Shown here in pieces: positions 39,253 through 47,704 of a stretch of DNA of 64,000 bases. The position numbers and the translations under genes were made by a program. Under the pieces are notes generated by a model that did no database searches, was not told the DNA's origin, and saw only the letters and a program-made list of their open reading frames with translations. The first letter of the stretch is position 1. Every line of letters begins with the position of its first letter. This stretch comes from Pseudomonas baetica (lineage in GTDB: Bacteria; Pseudomonadota; Gammaproteobacteria; Pseudomonadales; Pseudomonadaceae), in NCBI RefSeq assembly GCF_002813455.1, contig NZ_PHHE01000001.1:2046001-2110000 (forward strand). Direction: 5' to 3'.

Positions 39253-40158
39253 CTGAAAAGCCAGCAGACTTCGGCCGCCAACCGCGCCCACCACTGGTGG
39301 ACGTGGCGACTGTTCGGCTTGCTGTTTCTGCTGGGGTGGCCGGCCTGGGCACAGGCGAAACCGACACTGATCTGGTTATTGCGCGACATGCCGCCGCTGA
39401 CCATTTTCGAAGGCCCGAAAAAGGGCCAGGGGGTCATCGATTACCTGATGCCGCTGCTCATCGCTGGAATGCCGCAATACGAACACACGCTGATGCGGGT
39501 CAACCGCGCCCGGGGCACACAGATGCTTCACGAAGCTTCGTTCACCTGCGACCCGTCGTTAATCTGGAGCAAGGAACGGGCGCAATGGATCGCGTTCTCC
39601 ATCCCCGCCTTCCGGGCTGTCAGCAATGGTCTGGTAGTGCGCCAGCAAGACCGTGAGGTGCTGGCGCCGTTTCTGGTGGACGGTGAAGTCGATCTGGCAG
39701 CGTTTTTAGCCGATGGCAAGGACAAGGTCGGCGTCATCGCGAAGCGCAGTTACGGTGAGCTGGTCGACAATCTGCTGCGCCAGGCACCACAAGACGCGCT
39801 GACAGCGCATTACGGCAATGACGCCCTTAACAGCCTTTTGTCGATGCAACGCCTGGGACGCTTACAGGTGGTTTTGGGCTATTGGCCGGAAATCCGCTAT
39901 CAGGCCCAACTGGCGCAAATTGCCGAAGACGAGCTGCTGTTTTATCCGATTCGCGGCAACGGTAAATACTTGTCGGGCTACATCGGATGCTCCGATACCA
40001 CCCAGGGTCGCCAGGCGATCACCGAGATCAATCAACTGCTGCGTACCCTGCCCCACGATGAATTAAACCGGCGCTATGCCGACTGGCTGGACCCCGACAG
40101 ACGTGCCGATTACCTCGAACAGGCCCGGGCGTTCTTCGAACAGCAGGCGGCGCAATGA
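39253..40158 (+). CDS. Periplasmic substrate-binding-like protein (TIGR02285-type), unusual start
   Basis: About 301 residues if it begins at CTG 39253, which gives an N-terminus of LKSQQTSAANRAHHWW, then a signal helix (LFGLLFLLGWPAWAQA) with an AXA cleavage site. The mature part resembles extracellular solute-binding protein family 3 (WLLRDMPPLTIFEGPKKGQG, YEHTLMRVNRARGTQMLH). No ATG, GTG or TTG suits the start: GGAG lies 9 nt before this CTG, and the stop of the CoA transferase is 1 bp upstream, so translational coupling is likely. The role is unknown; no transport partners in the window. Confidence 0.72.
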   Translation: MKSQQTSAANRAHHWWTWRLFGLLFLLGWPAWAQAKPTLIWLLRDMPPLTIFEGPKKGQGVIDYLMPLLIAGMPQYEHTLMRVNRARGTQMLHEASFTCDPSLIWSKERAQWIAFSIPAFRAVSNGLVVRQQDREVLAPFLVDGEVDLAAFLADGKDKVGVIAKRSYGELVDNLLRQAPQDALTAHYGNDALNSLLSMQRLGRLQVVLGYWPEIRYQAQLAQIAEDELLFYPIRGNGKYLSGYIGCSDTTQGRQAITEINQLLRTLPHDELNRRYADWLDPDRRADYLEQARAFFEQQAAQ

Positions 40159-40177
40159 GTAAATTGCGGACAAAAGA

Positions 40178-40209
40178 AACCCCGAGAAGTGGGGAGACGA
40201 CTCGGGGTT
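40178..40209 (-). terminator. Terminator after the DUF3509 gene
   Basis: Stem AACCCCGAG / CTCGGGGTT with a 14-nt loop. On the minus strand it continues as TTTCTTTTG, fitting an end for the DUF3509 transcript; the plus strand lacks a T run. Confidence 0.6.
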
Positions 40210-40335
40210 AAACGTGGCCCGTAAAAAAGACCAGTAGCAGCAAGCGACAAGCACCGGAGCACAATGCTTGATCCTGCTGTTACGGGGTCTGACTGACAGG
40301 GATGCAGGAAGGTTCCCACAAAAAATATTTCATTT

Positions 40336-40617
40336 TCAGAGCGCCGGACGCTTGTCCAGTCCTGCATTGCGCAAGGCCGCGAGGACACACGGCTGCAGCC
40401 GCCCTTCGGCAATCAGGACGTCGCGGTGCAAGCCATCGACCACATCGGTCAACTGACGCTTGTCGGTCAACTGTGCCTGGTTGAACTCGCGCTCCACTAC
40501 AATCGCGCCGATGCTGTTCTTCAAGGTCACCAGGCATTCGCCGTGGGCACCGCTTGGAGACAACGAAACCTGATACGGGCTCAGAGCCTCACCGAGCAAT
40601 AGACTGATACTTTCCAT
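40336..40617 (-). CDS. DUF3509 domain protein
   Basis: 93 residues from ATG 40617 (GGAG 6 nt upstream; a GTG at 40629 is in frame as well). Recognised by the family pattern LLLGEALSPYQVSLSP ... GECLVTLKNSIGAIVVEREF ... LTDKRQLTDVVDGLHRDVLI. It is a small protein found mainly in Pseudomonas with no known role. Single gene, preceded by about 150 bp containing no other gene. Confidence 0.8.
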   Translation of the reverse strand: MESISLLLGEALSPYQVSLSPSGAHGECLVTLKNSIGAIVVEREFNQAQLTDKRQLTDVVDGLHRDVLIAEGRLQPCVLAALRNAGLDKRPAL

Positions 40618-40781
40618 CTCGATCTCCACTCAATAGTGCGAAAACATTGTGCCTGGGCGTGTTCACAATAAATGACCACCGGCCCGAGAAGAAAGTTCTG
40701 TATACCGGCCGCAGGCACCGCAGTGTCACCGGTCTGTCAGATCATGCCGGGCGAAGATGACAGAAAAACAATCAGCCTTTC

Positions 40782-41189
40782 TCATACACGAACGGGCTGC
40801 TGGGTGGCCGTCAGGTAAGTGTCGAGCAGGCCCCTCAGCAATACCGCCGAGACAGGGGAGTGCAAGCGCCCCAAGAGCTTCAGCCCATGCTCATGCAACT
40901 GCTCATCCAGATCCATCAGCAGGCTGTGGGCCACCGCGCCGAGCAGGATGACCGCGCGCGCCTCGCTTCGAGACGTCAGGTGCCGAATCAACGCCAGACC
41001 ATCACCGCCCTTGAGCTGCGGATCGCAGATCGCAATATCAACCGTACCGCGATGTTCCAGCGAACACACCGCCGAGGCCAGGGATGGCGCAGTCAATACA
41101 TCGTAGATACCGATGGCGTTGAGCATCTGGTGCAACGCCATCAACTGGAACGGATTATGCTCAAGGATCAGGACTTTTAGCGAGCGCAT
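40782..41189 (-). CDS. Receiver-domain-only protein, atypical acidic and lysine sites
   Basis: 135 residues from ATG 41189. Only a response regulator receiver fold: LKVLILEHNPFQLMALHQML, VDIAICDPQLKGGDGLALIR with Asp56 as the expected phospho-acceptor, and ARAVILLGAVAHSL. The acidic pair is Glu10-His11, and the usual K-P near the end is GRLHSPV, i.e. the conserved Lys is replaced. No output domain follows. It is close to a truncated BvgS-like sensor on the same strand, so it may be a relic or partner of that system. Phosphorylation ability is uncertain. Confidence 0.75.
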   Translation of the reverse strand: MRSLKVLILEHNPFQLMALHQMLNAIGIYDVLTAPSLASAVCSLEHRGTVDIAICDPQLKGGDGLALIRHLTSRSEARAVILLGAVAHSLLMDLDEQLHEHGLKLLGRLHSPVSAVLLRGLLDTYLTATQQPVRV

Positions 41190-41306
41190 GGGCGACCTCT
41201 GCAACGACAATCGCGGCCTCTGACCGCAGTGACTGTCCACTCTAGGTCAGTGATCCTCAGCCTCCCATCGGAAAAGTAGCCGCGTCTTATAGGACATTTC
41301 CGATCC

Positions 41307-42680
41307 TCACTGCAGACATCGACACCCGCCCTCCGTCCGTCGCTGAGTGATGTCCGTCCAGCCGCCCAGCAAGCCGCGCAATTTGCCATCGGCACTGTAG
41401 AACGGCACGGTCCATTGATAAATGTCCCTGGGGCCGTTCTTGAACAGCAGTTGCCGCTTGCTGAAACGTGTCTTGCGGGTCTGCAACTGCGCCAGAAACT
41501 CATCGTGCAGCATCATTGCCGTCGCCTCGGGCAGCGCATCAACCTCAACAATGCGCCGCCCCTGCACCTGATCCAGGCGTACCGAAAGCGCTTCTTCGTA
41601 GCTACGGTTACACGTAATCAAACGGCCTTCGAGATCGCGCACAAACATCGGGTCGGGCATGGCGTCGATCAGCGCATGCTGAAAGGCCAACTCATCGCTC
41701 AAGGACTGTTCGGCCTCACGACGCTGCTTGATGACCACCGTCAGGCGGCGATTCCACACCAGCGAAAGCAGGCCGAACACGCCCACAATGCCCATCACCC
41801 AGCAACCAGGTTCGGTCAATCGCTGCCAGATCGATGGTTCTGGGGCCAGCGCGACGCCGTCCAGCCATTTCAGGCGGATGGCCCGCAGATCTGCCGGGGA
41901 AAACGCGCTCAGCGCCTTGTTCAGAATGCTCAGCAGCTCCGGCTGGCCTTTACGCACGGCCAGATGATCGGCTTCCCACTTGCCTTCCAGCACCTCGCCG
42001 ACCTTGAGCAGACCCGACGGATACAACTGCGCGCCGATCTCGTTTTCAATGGTCGCGTGGGCCTCGCCGCTTTCGACCAGTGCCCGGGCCTCGGCATACG
42101 TCTTGACCAGACGCAATTGGATGGCCGGATGATCGCGGCGAATCACCTCCTCCAACGCATGCCTGGCGGGCAGCACCAACACCCGTTTGGCCAACTGATC
42201 CAGCGAGTTCAATGCCGGATCGCCCGCACGACCGACGAACACCCAGCCGGCGCCACCAAAGGCATGACTGAAATCGAGGAACGTTTTGCGTTTTTCGGTC
42301 ATGGCCAGCGTCGTACTCAGATCCGCTGCGCCGCTTTCCAAGCGTTCCAGCATCTGGTCAGTGGAAAACGACTCTTCATGGACAAAACGCAGACCGGTCA
42401 TGGCGCTGATGCGTTGCAGCACATCATTGTTCAAACCGTTCCAGCGGCCATGCTCGTCCTGGAACAGGTACAACGGGTATTGCACCGACGCGACGATGAC
42501 TCGCGGGTTGTCGCGGATCCACTGTCGTTCCCGGGCATCCAGTGCAACCGGATCGATGTTCGCTGGCCTGACGCTGTCATGCCGCGCCAGCTGCGCGGCG
42601 CCGCTGCTGGATACGCCTGCCAGAAGACCTAAAAAAAACATCCAGTTCAAGACTGGTTTAAATCCTTTCTCAAACAGCAT
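41307..42680 (-). CDS. BvgS-like sensor truncated after its PAS domain (no kinase)
   Basis: 457 residues from ATG 42680 (AAGGA 7 nt upstream). Order: signal/TM (about 10-30), one periplasmic Venus-flytrap SBP_bac_3 domain (about 60-285: PRVIVASVQYPLYLFQD ... GAADLSTTLAMTEKRK ... ATIENEIGAQLYPSG), a transmembrane helix (about 300-320), and a PAS domain (DAMPDPMFVRDLEGRLITCN ... WTDITQRR). A complete BvgS-type protein continues with a histidine kinase, receiver and HPt; here the frame ends in TEGGCRCLQ and a stop. The kinase seems lost by deletion. What remains could bind a ligand but not signal by phosphorylation. May be annotated as a pseudogene. Confidence 0.8.
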   Translation of the reverse strand: MLFEKGFKPVLNWMFFLGLLAGVSSSGAAQLARHDSVRPANIDPVALDARERQWIRDNPRVIVASVQYPLYLFQDEHGRWNGLNNDVLQRISAMTGLRFVHEESFSTDQMLERLESGAADLSTTLAMTEKRKTFLDFSHAFGGAGWVFVGRAGDPALNSLDQLAKRVLVLPARHALEEVIRRDHPAIQLRLVKTYAEARALVESGEAHATIENEIGAQLYPSGLLKVGEVLEGKWEADHLAVRKGQPELLSILNKALSAFSPADLRAIRLKWLDGVALAPEPSIWQRLTEPGCWVMGIVGVFGLLSLVWNRRLTVVIKQRREAEQSLSDELAFQHALIDAMPDPMFVRDLEGRLITCNRSYEEALSVRLDQVQGRRIVEVDALPEATAMMLHDEFLAQLQTRKTRFSKRQLLFKNGPRDIYQWTVPFYSADGKLRGLLGGWTDITQRRTEGGCRCLQ

Positions 42681-42754
42681 TGCCACTTCCTTCGTGATCG
42701 GTTCACCCGTCCTTCATGGGTGAAAACCCGAGCAGTGTGGCAGCACAAACAAAA

Positions 42755-42776
42755 AAGCCCGTCAGGAGACGGGCTT
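42755..42776 (-). terminator. Terminator of the hom-thrC transcript
   Basis: Stem AAGCCCGTC / GACGGGCTT with loop AGGA, followed on the minus strand by TTTTG, 24 bp after the thrC stop. Confidence 0.9.
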
Positions 42777-42800
42777 CAAAATGTGACAGCTTTTACAGGC

Positions 42801-44210
42801 TTAAAGCGGCTTGCCGCGGTTGCCATGCTGACTGACAAAGGCCTGCACGGCTTTCAGCTCGTTTGGCAGAACGGTGCAGCGCTCGTTTCGCTCAAACAAA
42901 TCAGAAAGATGTGTAGGCAGTTCGAGAGCTTTTCCTACACCGGCTTTTTCCACCGCGTCGGGGAATTTGACCGGATGAGCAGTCCCCAGGATCACCATCG
43001 GGATGTCCAGGCTGCGACGGCATTCACGCGCGGCCTTAACACCGATAGCGGTGTGCGGATCCAGTAACTCGCCGCACTGCTCGTAAACTTCGGCGATGGT
43101 TTCGCAAGTTTGCGCATCATCCACGGCCAGCGAGTCGAACAGTTTGCGTGCTTCGGTCCAGCGCTCTTGCTCGACGCTGAAGCCGCCGCCCTGCTTGAAC
43201 GAGTCCATCAAGCCGGCAATGGCGGCACCGTTGCGACCGTGCAGGTCGAACAGCAGTCGTTCGAAGTTCGACGAAACCATGATGTCCATCGACGGCGACA
43301 GCGTCGCGTGCAGGGTTTCCTTGACGTACTGATTGCCGCTCATGAAGCGGTGCAGGATGTCGTTGCGGTTGGTGGCGACGATCAACTGGTTGATCGGCAG
43401 GCCCATGTTGCGCGCCAGGTAACCGGCGAAGATGTCGCCGAAGTTGCCGGTCGGCACCGAGAACGACACCGAACGCGCCGGGCCGCCCAATTGCAGGGCT
43501 GCGTGGAAGTAGTAAACGATCTGGGCCATGATCCGCGCCCAGTTGATCGAGTTCACCGCCACCAGACGGGTGCCTTTGAGGAAGCTCTGGTCGGCGAAGC
43601 TCGCCTTGACCATTTCCTGGCAGTCATCGAAGTTGCCTTCGATGGCAATGTTGTGGATGTTCTCGCCGACAATCGTGGTCATCTGGCGACGCTGCACTTC
43701 CGACACACGGTTGTGCGGGTGCAGGATGAAGATGTCGACGTTTTCGCAGTGCTTGCAGCCTTCGATGGCCGCCGAACCGGTATCACCGGAAGTTGCACCG
43801 ACGATCACCACGCGCTCGCCGCGTTTTTCCAGCACGTAGTCGAGCAGACGACCGAGCAGTTGCAAGGCAAAGTCCTTGAACGCCAGCGTCGGGCCGTGGA
43901 ACAGCTCCAACACCCACTCGTTGCCGTTCAACTGACGCAACGGCGCGACGGCGCTGTGCGAGAACACGCCGTAGGTTTCCTCAAGGATCTTTTTGAAATC
44001 GGCATCGGGAATGCTGCCGGTGACGAACGGACGCATCACGCGGAAAGCCAGCTCGTGATACGGCAGGCCGGCCCAGGAAGCGATCTCTTCCTGAGTGAAA
44101 CGTGGCAACACTTCCGGGACGTACAGACCGCCGTCGGTGGCAAGACCGGCCAGCAGGACGTCTTCGAAATTCAGGGCCGGTGCCTGGCCGCGGGTACTGA
44201 TGTAACGCAT
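42801..44210 (-). CDS. thrC: Threonine synthase
   Basis: 469 residues from ATG 44210, with TGGAG 6 nt before it. PLP enzyme converting O-phosphohomoserine to threonine. Seen: N-terminal MRYISTRGQAPALNFEDVLL, the PLP lysine region HGPTLAFKDFALQLLG, phosphate-binding VGATSGDTGSAAIEG, VPTGNFGDIFAGYLA, and the C-terminal VILGTAHPVKFPDAVEKAG. Length and motifs match the long (E. coli/Pseudomonas) class. It follows hom by 66 bp and ends in a strong terminator, so it is the last gene of the threonine pathway unit. Confidence 0.98.
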   Translation of the reverse strand: MRYISTRGQAPALNFEDVLLAGLATDGGLYVPEVLPRFTQEEIASWAGLPYHELAFRVMRPFVTGSIPDADFKKILEETYGVFSHSAVAPLRQLNGNEWVLELFHGPTLAFKDFALQLLGRLLDYVLEKRGERVVIVGATSGDTGSAAIEGCKHCENVDIFILHPHNRVSEVQRRQMTTIVGENIHNIAIEGNFDDCQEMVKASFADQSFLKGTRLVAVNSINWARIMAQIVYYFHAALQLGGPARSVSFSVPTGNFGDIFAGYLARNMGLPINQLIVATNRNDILHRFMSGNQYVKETLHATLSPSMDIMVSSNFERLLFDLHGRNGAAIAGLMDSFKQGGGFSVEQERWTEARKLFDSLAVDDAQTCETIAEVYEQCGELLDPHTAIGVKAARECRRSLDIPMVILGTAHPVKFPDAVEKAGVGKALELPTHLSDLFERNERCTVLPNELKAVQAFVSQHGNRGKPL

Positions 44211-44276
44211 GACTGACTCCAATGGAGAGTGTTCGCAATGCCGGGCCCGCGCACGGGCCCGGTGAACGATTACTGC

Positions 44277-45581
44277 TTAGTTCAGGTGCTCGACGCGGAT
44301 GCGCACAACCGGACCGTTCACACCTGCCAGGGCTTCGAGAGCAGCGATCGCGTCGTTGATGCGCTGTTCCACCACGCGGTGGGTCAGCAGGATCATCGGC
44401 ACCAGACCGTCGTGTTCCTCGACTTCCTTCTGCATGATCGACTCGATGTTGATACCGCGCTCCGAGAGGATGCTCGCCACCTGAGCGAGTACGCCCGGAT
44501 GGTCCTTGGCCTGGATGCGCAGATAGTAGGCGCTTTCGCAGGCTTCGATCGGCAGGATCGGATGGGCCGACAGCGAGTCCGGCTGGAAGGCCAGATGCGG
44601 TACGCGGTTTTCCGGGTCGGAGGTCATGGCGCGAACCACGTCCACCAGATCGGCGATCACCGACGAGGCGGTCGGCTCCATGCCGGCGCCAGCGCCATAG
44701 AACAGGGTCGAACCGGCAGCGTCGCCGTTGACCATCACCGCGTTCATCACGCCGTTGACGTTGGCGATCAGGCGATCGGCCGGGATCAGCGTCGGGTGTA
44801 CGCGCAACTCGATGCCGGCGGCAGTGCTGCGCGCCACGCCGAGGTGCTTGATGCGATAGCCCAGCGCTTCGGCATAATTGACGTCAGCGGTGGTCAGCTT
44901 GGTGATGCCTTCGGTGTAAGCCTTGTCGAATTGCAGCGGAATGCCGAACGCGATGGAGGCCAGAATCGTCAGCTTGTGCGCCGCGTCGATGCCTTCGACG
45001 TCGAAGGTCGGATCGGCTTCGGCGTAGCCCAACGCTTGCGCTTCGGCCAGCACGTCTTCGAAGGTGCGACCCTTCTCGCGCATTTCGGTGAGGATGAAGT
45101 TGCCGGTGCCGTTGATGATCCCGGCGACCCAGTTGATGCGGTTGGCGGACAGGCCTTCACGGATCGCCTTGATCACCGGAATGCCACCGGCAACAGCTGC
45201 TTCAAACGCCACGATCACGCCTTTCTCGCGTGCCTTGGCGAAGATTTCATTACCGTGAACGGCAATCAGAGCCTTGTTCGCGGTGACCACATGCTTGCCA
45301 TTCTCGATGGCCTTGAGTACCAGCTCGCGGGCAACGGTGTAGCCGCCCATCAGCTCTATGACGATGTCGATCTCAGGGTTCGTGGCCACTTCGAAGACAT
45401 CGTTGGTAATCGCAATACCGGTCGTCTGGAACTGAGGCTTTGGCGTGCGCATGGCAATTTGTGCCACTTCGATCCCACGCCCGGCACGACGAGCAATTTC
45501 CTCGGCGTTGCGCTGAAGTACGTTGAAGGTACCGCCACCGACGGTCCCTAACCCACAGATGCCTACTTTGACCGGATTCAC
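44277..45581 (-). CDS. hom: Homoserine dehydrogenase
   Basis: 434 residues from GTG 45581 (GGGGAG 8 nt before). NAD(P)-binding VGICGLGTVGGGTF, catalytic domain with AAVAGGIPVIKAIREGLS and GIINGTGNFILTEM, EADPTFDVEGIDAAHKL, and a C-terminal ACT domain (about 350-434) for threonine feedback (AKDHPGVLAQVASILSERGI). Reduces aspartate semialdehyde to homoserine, supplying threonine and methionine. Single-function form without aspartokinase. A stem-loop lies immediately before its ribosome site. Confidence 0.98.
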   Translation of the reverse strand: MNPVKVGICGLGTVGGGTFNVLQRNAEEIARRAGRGIEVAQIAMRTPKPQFQTTGIAITNDVFEVATNPEIDIVIELMGGYTVARELVLKAIENGKHVVTANKALIAVHGNEIFAKAREKGVIVAFEAAVAGGIPVIKAIREGLSANRINWVAGIINGTGNFILTEMREKGRTFEDVLAEAQALGYAEADPTFDVEGIDAAHKLTILASIAFGIPLQFDKAYTEGITKLTTADVNYAEALGYRIKHLGVARSTAAGIELRVHPTLIPADRLIANVNGVMNAVMVNGDAAGSTLFYGAGAGMEPTASSVIADLVDVVRAMTSDPENRVPHLAFQPDSLSAHPILPIEACESAYYLRIQAKDHPGVLAQVASILSERGINIESIMQKEVEEHDGLVPMILLTHRVVEQRINDAIAALEALAGVNGPVVRIRVEHLN

Positions 45582-45599
45582 TGTGAACTCCCCATAAAA

Positions 45600-45620
45600 C
45601 GGCCGACTCAGGGTCGGCCG
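45600..45620 (-). promoter_or_regulatory. Stem-loop followed by TTTT in the hom leader
   Basis: Perfect 8-bp stem CGGCCGAC / GTCGGCCG with a 5-nt loop; read on the minus strand it is followed by TTTTAT and then the GGGGAG ribosome site of hom. It may end transcripts coming from dsbC, or act as an attenuator of hom. No leader peptide rich in Thr or Ile is visible in the 130-bp gap. Confidence 0.55.
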
Positions 45621-45712
45621 GAAAACAACCGCGTGCTCGCGGCTCTCTATTAATGGCCCGGCGATGCTGCTGCCGGACCATGATCGTCAAAGGCTGACCG
45701 TGACGATGCGAA

Positions 45713-46444
45713 TTACTTGGCGCCCAGCGCCAGTTTGGCGACTTGTGGCGCAGGCTGGTAGCCCGGAATGACTTGTCCGTCAGCCAAAACGATGGCCGGT
45801 GTACCGTTTACACCAATCGACTGACCGAGGGCGAATTGTTTCGAAACCGGGTTCGCGCACTTGGCGGCCTTGATTTCCTTGCCATCGACCATTTTGTCCA
45901 TGGCTGCTTTCTTGTCTTTCGAGCACCACACGGCTTGAAGCTGCTCGTCGCCCGGCGAGCCGAGGCCCTGGCGCGGGAACGCAACGTAGCGCACTTCGAT
46001 GCCGCGCTTGTTCAGCTCAGGCACTTCGGCGTGCAGCTTGTGGCAGTACGGGCAGGTGGTGTCGGTAAACACGGTGATGTGCGATTTGGTTTCGCCGATG
46101 GCCGGGTAAACCACGGTTTCTGCAACCGGAATGGCATTGATCAGTTTTGAGATGCCCACGCGCTCGGCTTTCTCGGTCAGGTTGACCGGTTTGCCGTCCT
46201 TGAGCTGGAACAGATAGCCCTGAACGATGTACTGGCCATCGGCGCTGGCGTACAGCACACGGCTGCCCTTGAGCTTGACTTCGTACATGCCTGGCAGCGG
46301 GCTGGCATTGATGCTTTCTACCGGAACCTCGAGTTCGAGTTTTTCCAGGCTTTGACGAATCGCTTTGTCGGCCGCGTCATCGGCGACGGCAAAGGTACTG
46401 ACCAACGCAATGGCTGCGGCGGCGAAAATCTGGGTCAGACGCAT
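45713..46444 (-). CDS. dsbC: Thiol:disulfide interchange protein DsbC
   Basis: 243 residues from ATG 46444 (AGGAG about 6 nt upstream); a longer frame to 46531 lacks a signal and is rejected. Signal peptide RLTQIFAAAAIALVSTFAVA, N-terminal dimerisation domain (DAADKAIRQSLEKLELEVPV), linker helix, and thioredoxin-fold domain with active site FTDTTCPYCHKLH. Periplasmic disulfide isomerase kept reduced by DsbD. Upstream of hom in the same direction, as in other Pseudomonas. Confidence 0.97.
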   Translation of the reverse strand: MRLTQIFAAAAIALVSTFAVADDAADKAIRQSLEKLELEVPVESINASPLPGMYEVKLKGSRVLYASADGQYIVQGYLFQLKDGKPVNLTEKAERVGISKLINAIPVAETVVYPAIGETKSHITVFTDTTCPYCHKLHAEVPELNKRGIEVRYVAFPRQGLGSPGDEQLQAVWCSKDKKAAMDKMVDGKEIKAAKCANPVSKQFALGQSIGVNGTPAIVLADGQVIPGYQPAPQVAKLALGAK

Positions 46445-46599
46445 GAGAACTCCTGAAGGCGGACAAATGGATCGATCAGAACGCCCGTGCCGGAACACCG
46501 GGTCATAACCGTCCATCGTGCAAACCGGCAAAGCCTAACACATAAGGCCACGGTGGCCGAATGCGCCTGTCGACACACTTTCAGGACTGCACAGATCCT

Positions 46600-46688
46600 T
46601 GTGGGAGCGCGCCTGCTCGCGAAAGTGGTGTGTCAGCTAAATGAACGCTGACTGACACTCCCTCTTCGCGAGCAGGCTCGCTCCCACA
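46600..46688. repeat. REP pair between dsbC and xerD
   Basis: Inverted arms TGTGGGAGCGCGCCTGCTCG and CTTCGCGAGCAGGCTCGCTC (ending CCCACA) about 40 bp apart; the second arm ends 11 bp before the xerD stop codon. Confidence 0.88.
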
Positions 46689-46699
46689 GGAATTTTTGT

Positions 46700-47596
46700 T
46701 CAACCTCTTGGGTGATGTTTGGCGTGCAGGTCTTGCAGTCGGGCGCGGGCAACGTGGGTATAGATCTGCGTGGTCGACAGGTCGCTGTGCCCGAGCAACA
46801 TCTGCACCACGCGCAAATCCGCGCCATGGTTGAGCAAATGCGTGGCAAACGCATGACGCAAGGTGTGCGGTGACAGCGACTTGCCGATCCCCGCAACCTT
46901 GGCCTGATGCTTGATCCGGTGCCAGAAGGTCTGGCGGGTCATCTGCTCGCCGCGCTGGCTGGGGAACAGCACATCGCTGGGGCGGCCACCGAGCAACTCG
47001 CCACGACCATCGCGCATGTAGCGTTCGATCCAGACAATCGCCTCCTCCCCCATCGGCACCAGACGCTCCTTGCTGCCCTTGCCCATCACCCGCAAGACGC
47101 CCTGGCGCAGGTTGACCTGCTCCAGTGTCAGGCTGACCAGTTCTGTCACGCGCAAACCACAGGCATACAATACTTCCAGCATGGCGCGGTCTCGCTGACC
47201 GATGGCTTCGCTCAGGTCCGGCGCTTTGAGCAACGCCTCGACGTCGGCTTCCGACAGCGATTTGGGTAATGGCCTACCCAATTGCGGCATGTCAACGCGT
47301 AACGTCGGGTCGACGCTGATCAACTTTTCCCGCAGCAGATAGCGATAAAAGCCACGCACCCCGGAAAGAAATCTCGCCGTGGAACGTGGCTTGTAGTTCT
47401 GTTCCAGACGCCAGGCCAGGTGATCGAGAATCAGCTCACGACCGGCGTTGATCAGCTCGAGGTTCTTCTCCTGCAACCAGCCGTTGAACAGCGCCAGATC
47501 GCTGCGATAGGCATCACGGGTGTTATCGGACAGGCCCTTCTCCAGCCATAGCGCGTCGAGAAACTGGTCTATCAGTGGATGATCGATGGCAGGCAT
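46700..47596 (-). CDS. xerD: Site-specific tyrosine recombinase XerD
   Basis: 298 residues, typical length. SAM-like core-binding domain (DHPLIDQFLDALWLEKGLSD) and catalytic domain with Arg in YACGLRVTELVSL, Lys in VMGKGSKERLVPM, HTLRHAFATHLLNHG (His/Arg), HSD and the nucleophile Tyr in STTQIYTHVAR. Acts with XerC at dif to resolve chromosome dimers. Transcribed toward dsbC. ATG start; weak ribosome site. Confidence 0.98.
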   Translation of the reverse strand: MPAIDHPLIDQFLDALWLEKGLSDNTRDAYRSDLALFNGWLQEKNLELINAGRELILDHLAWRLEQNYKPRSTARFLSGVRGFYRYLLREKLISVDPTLRVDMPQLGRPLPKSLSEADVEALLKAPDLSEAIGQRDRAMLEVLYACGLRVTELVSLTLEQVNLRQGVLRVMGKGSKERLVPMGEEAIVWIERYMRDGRGELLGGRPSDVLFPSQRGEQMTRQTFWHRIKHQAKVAGIGKSLSPHTLRHAFATHLLNHGADLRVVQMLLGHSDLSTTQIYTHVARARLQDLHAKHHPRG

Positions 47597-47704
47597 GGGC
47601 GCTCAAGACACGCAACCTCAAGGATTGCGCGCAAATGTGAAGTGAACTGTAGGAATGGCCGCTAGTCTTTCATAGCCCGCTATTTCAAGGAACAGGGAGC
47701 AGCA

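Noticed and set aside
38211..39437. Minus-strand ORF of 408 residues opposite the CoA transferase
   Set aside because: The plus strand has the CaiB/BaiF motifs; the reverse frame is a shadow.
41415..45551. Plus-strand ORFs opposite the sensor, thrC and hom (41415-42632, 43110-44216, 44229-45551)
   Set aside because: Long only because of GC bias at the third position; strong family evidence is on the minus strand.
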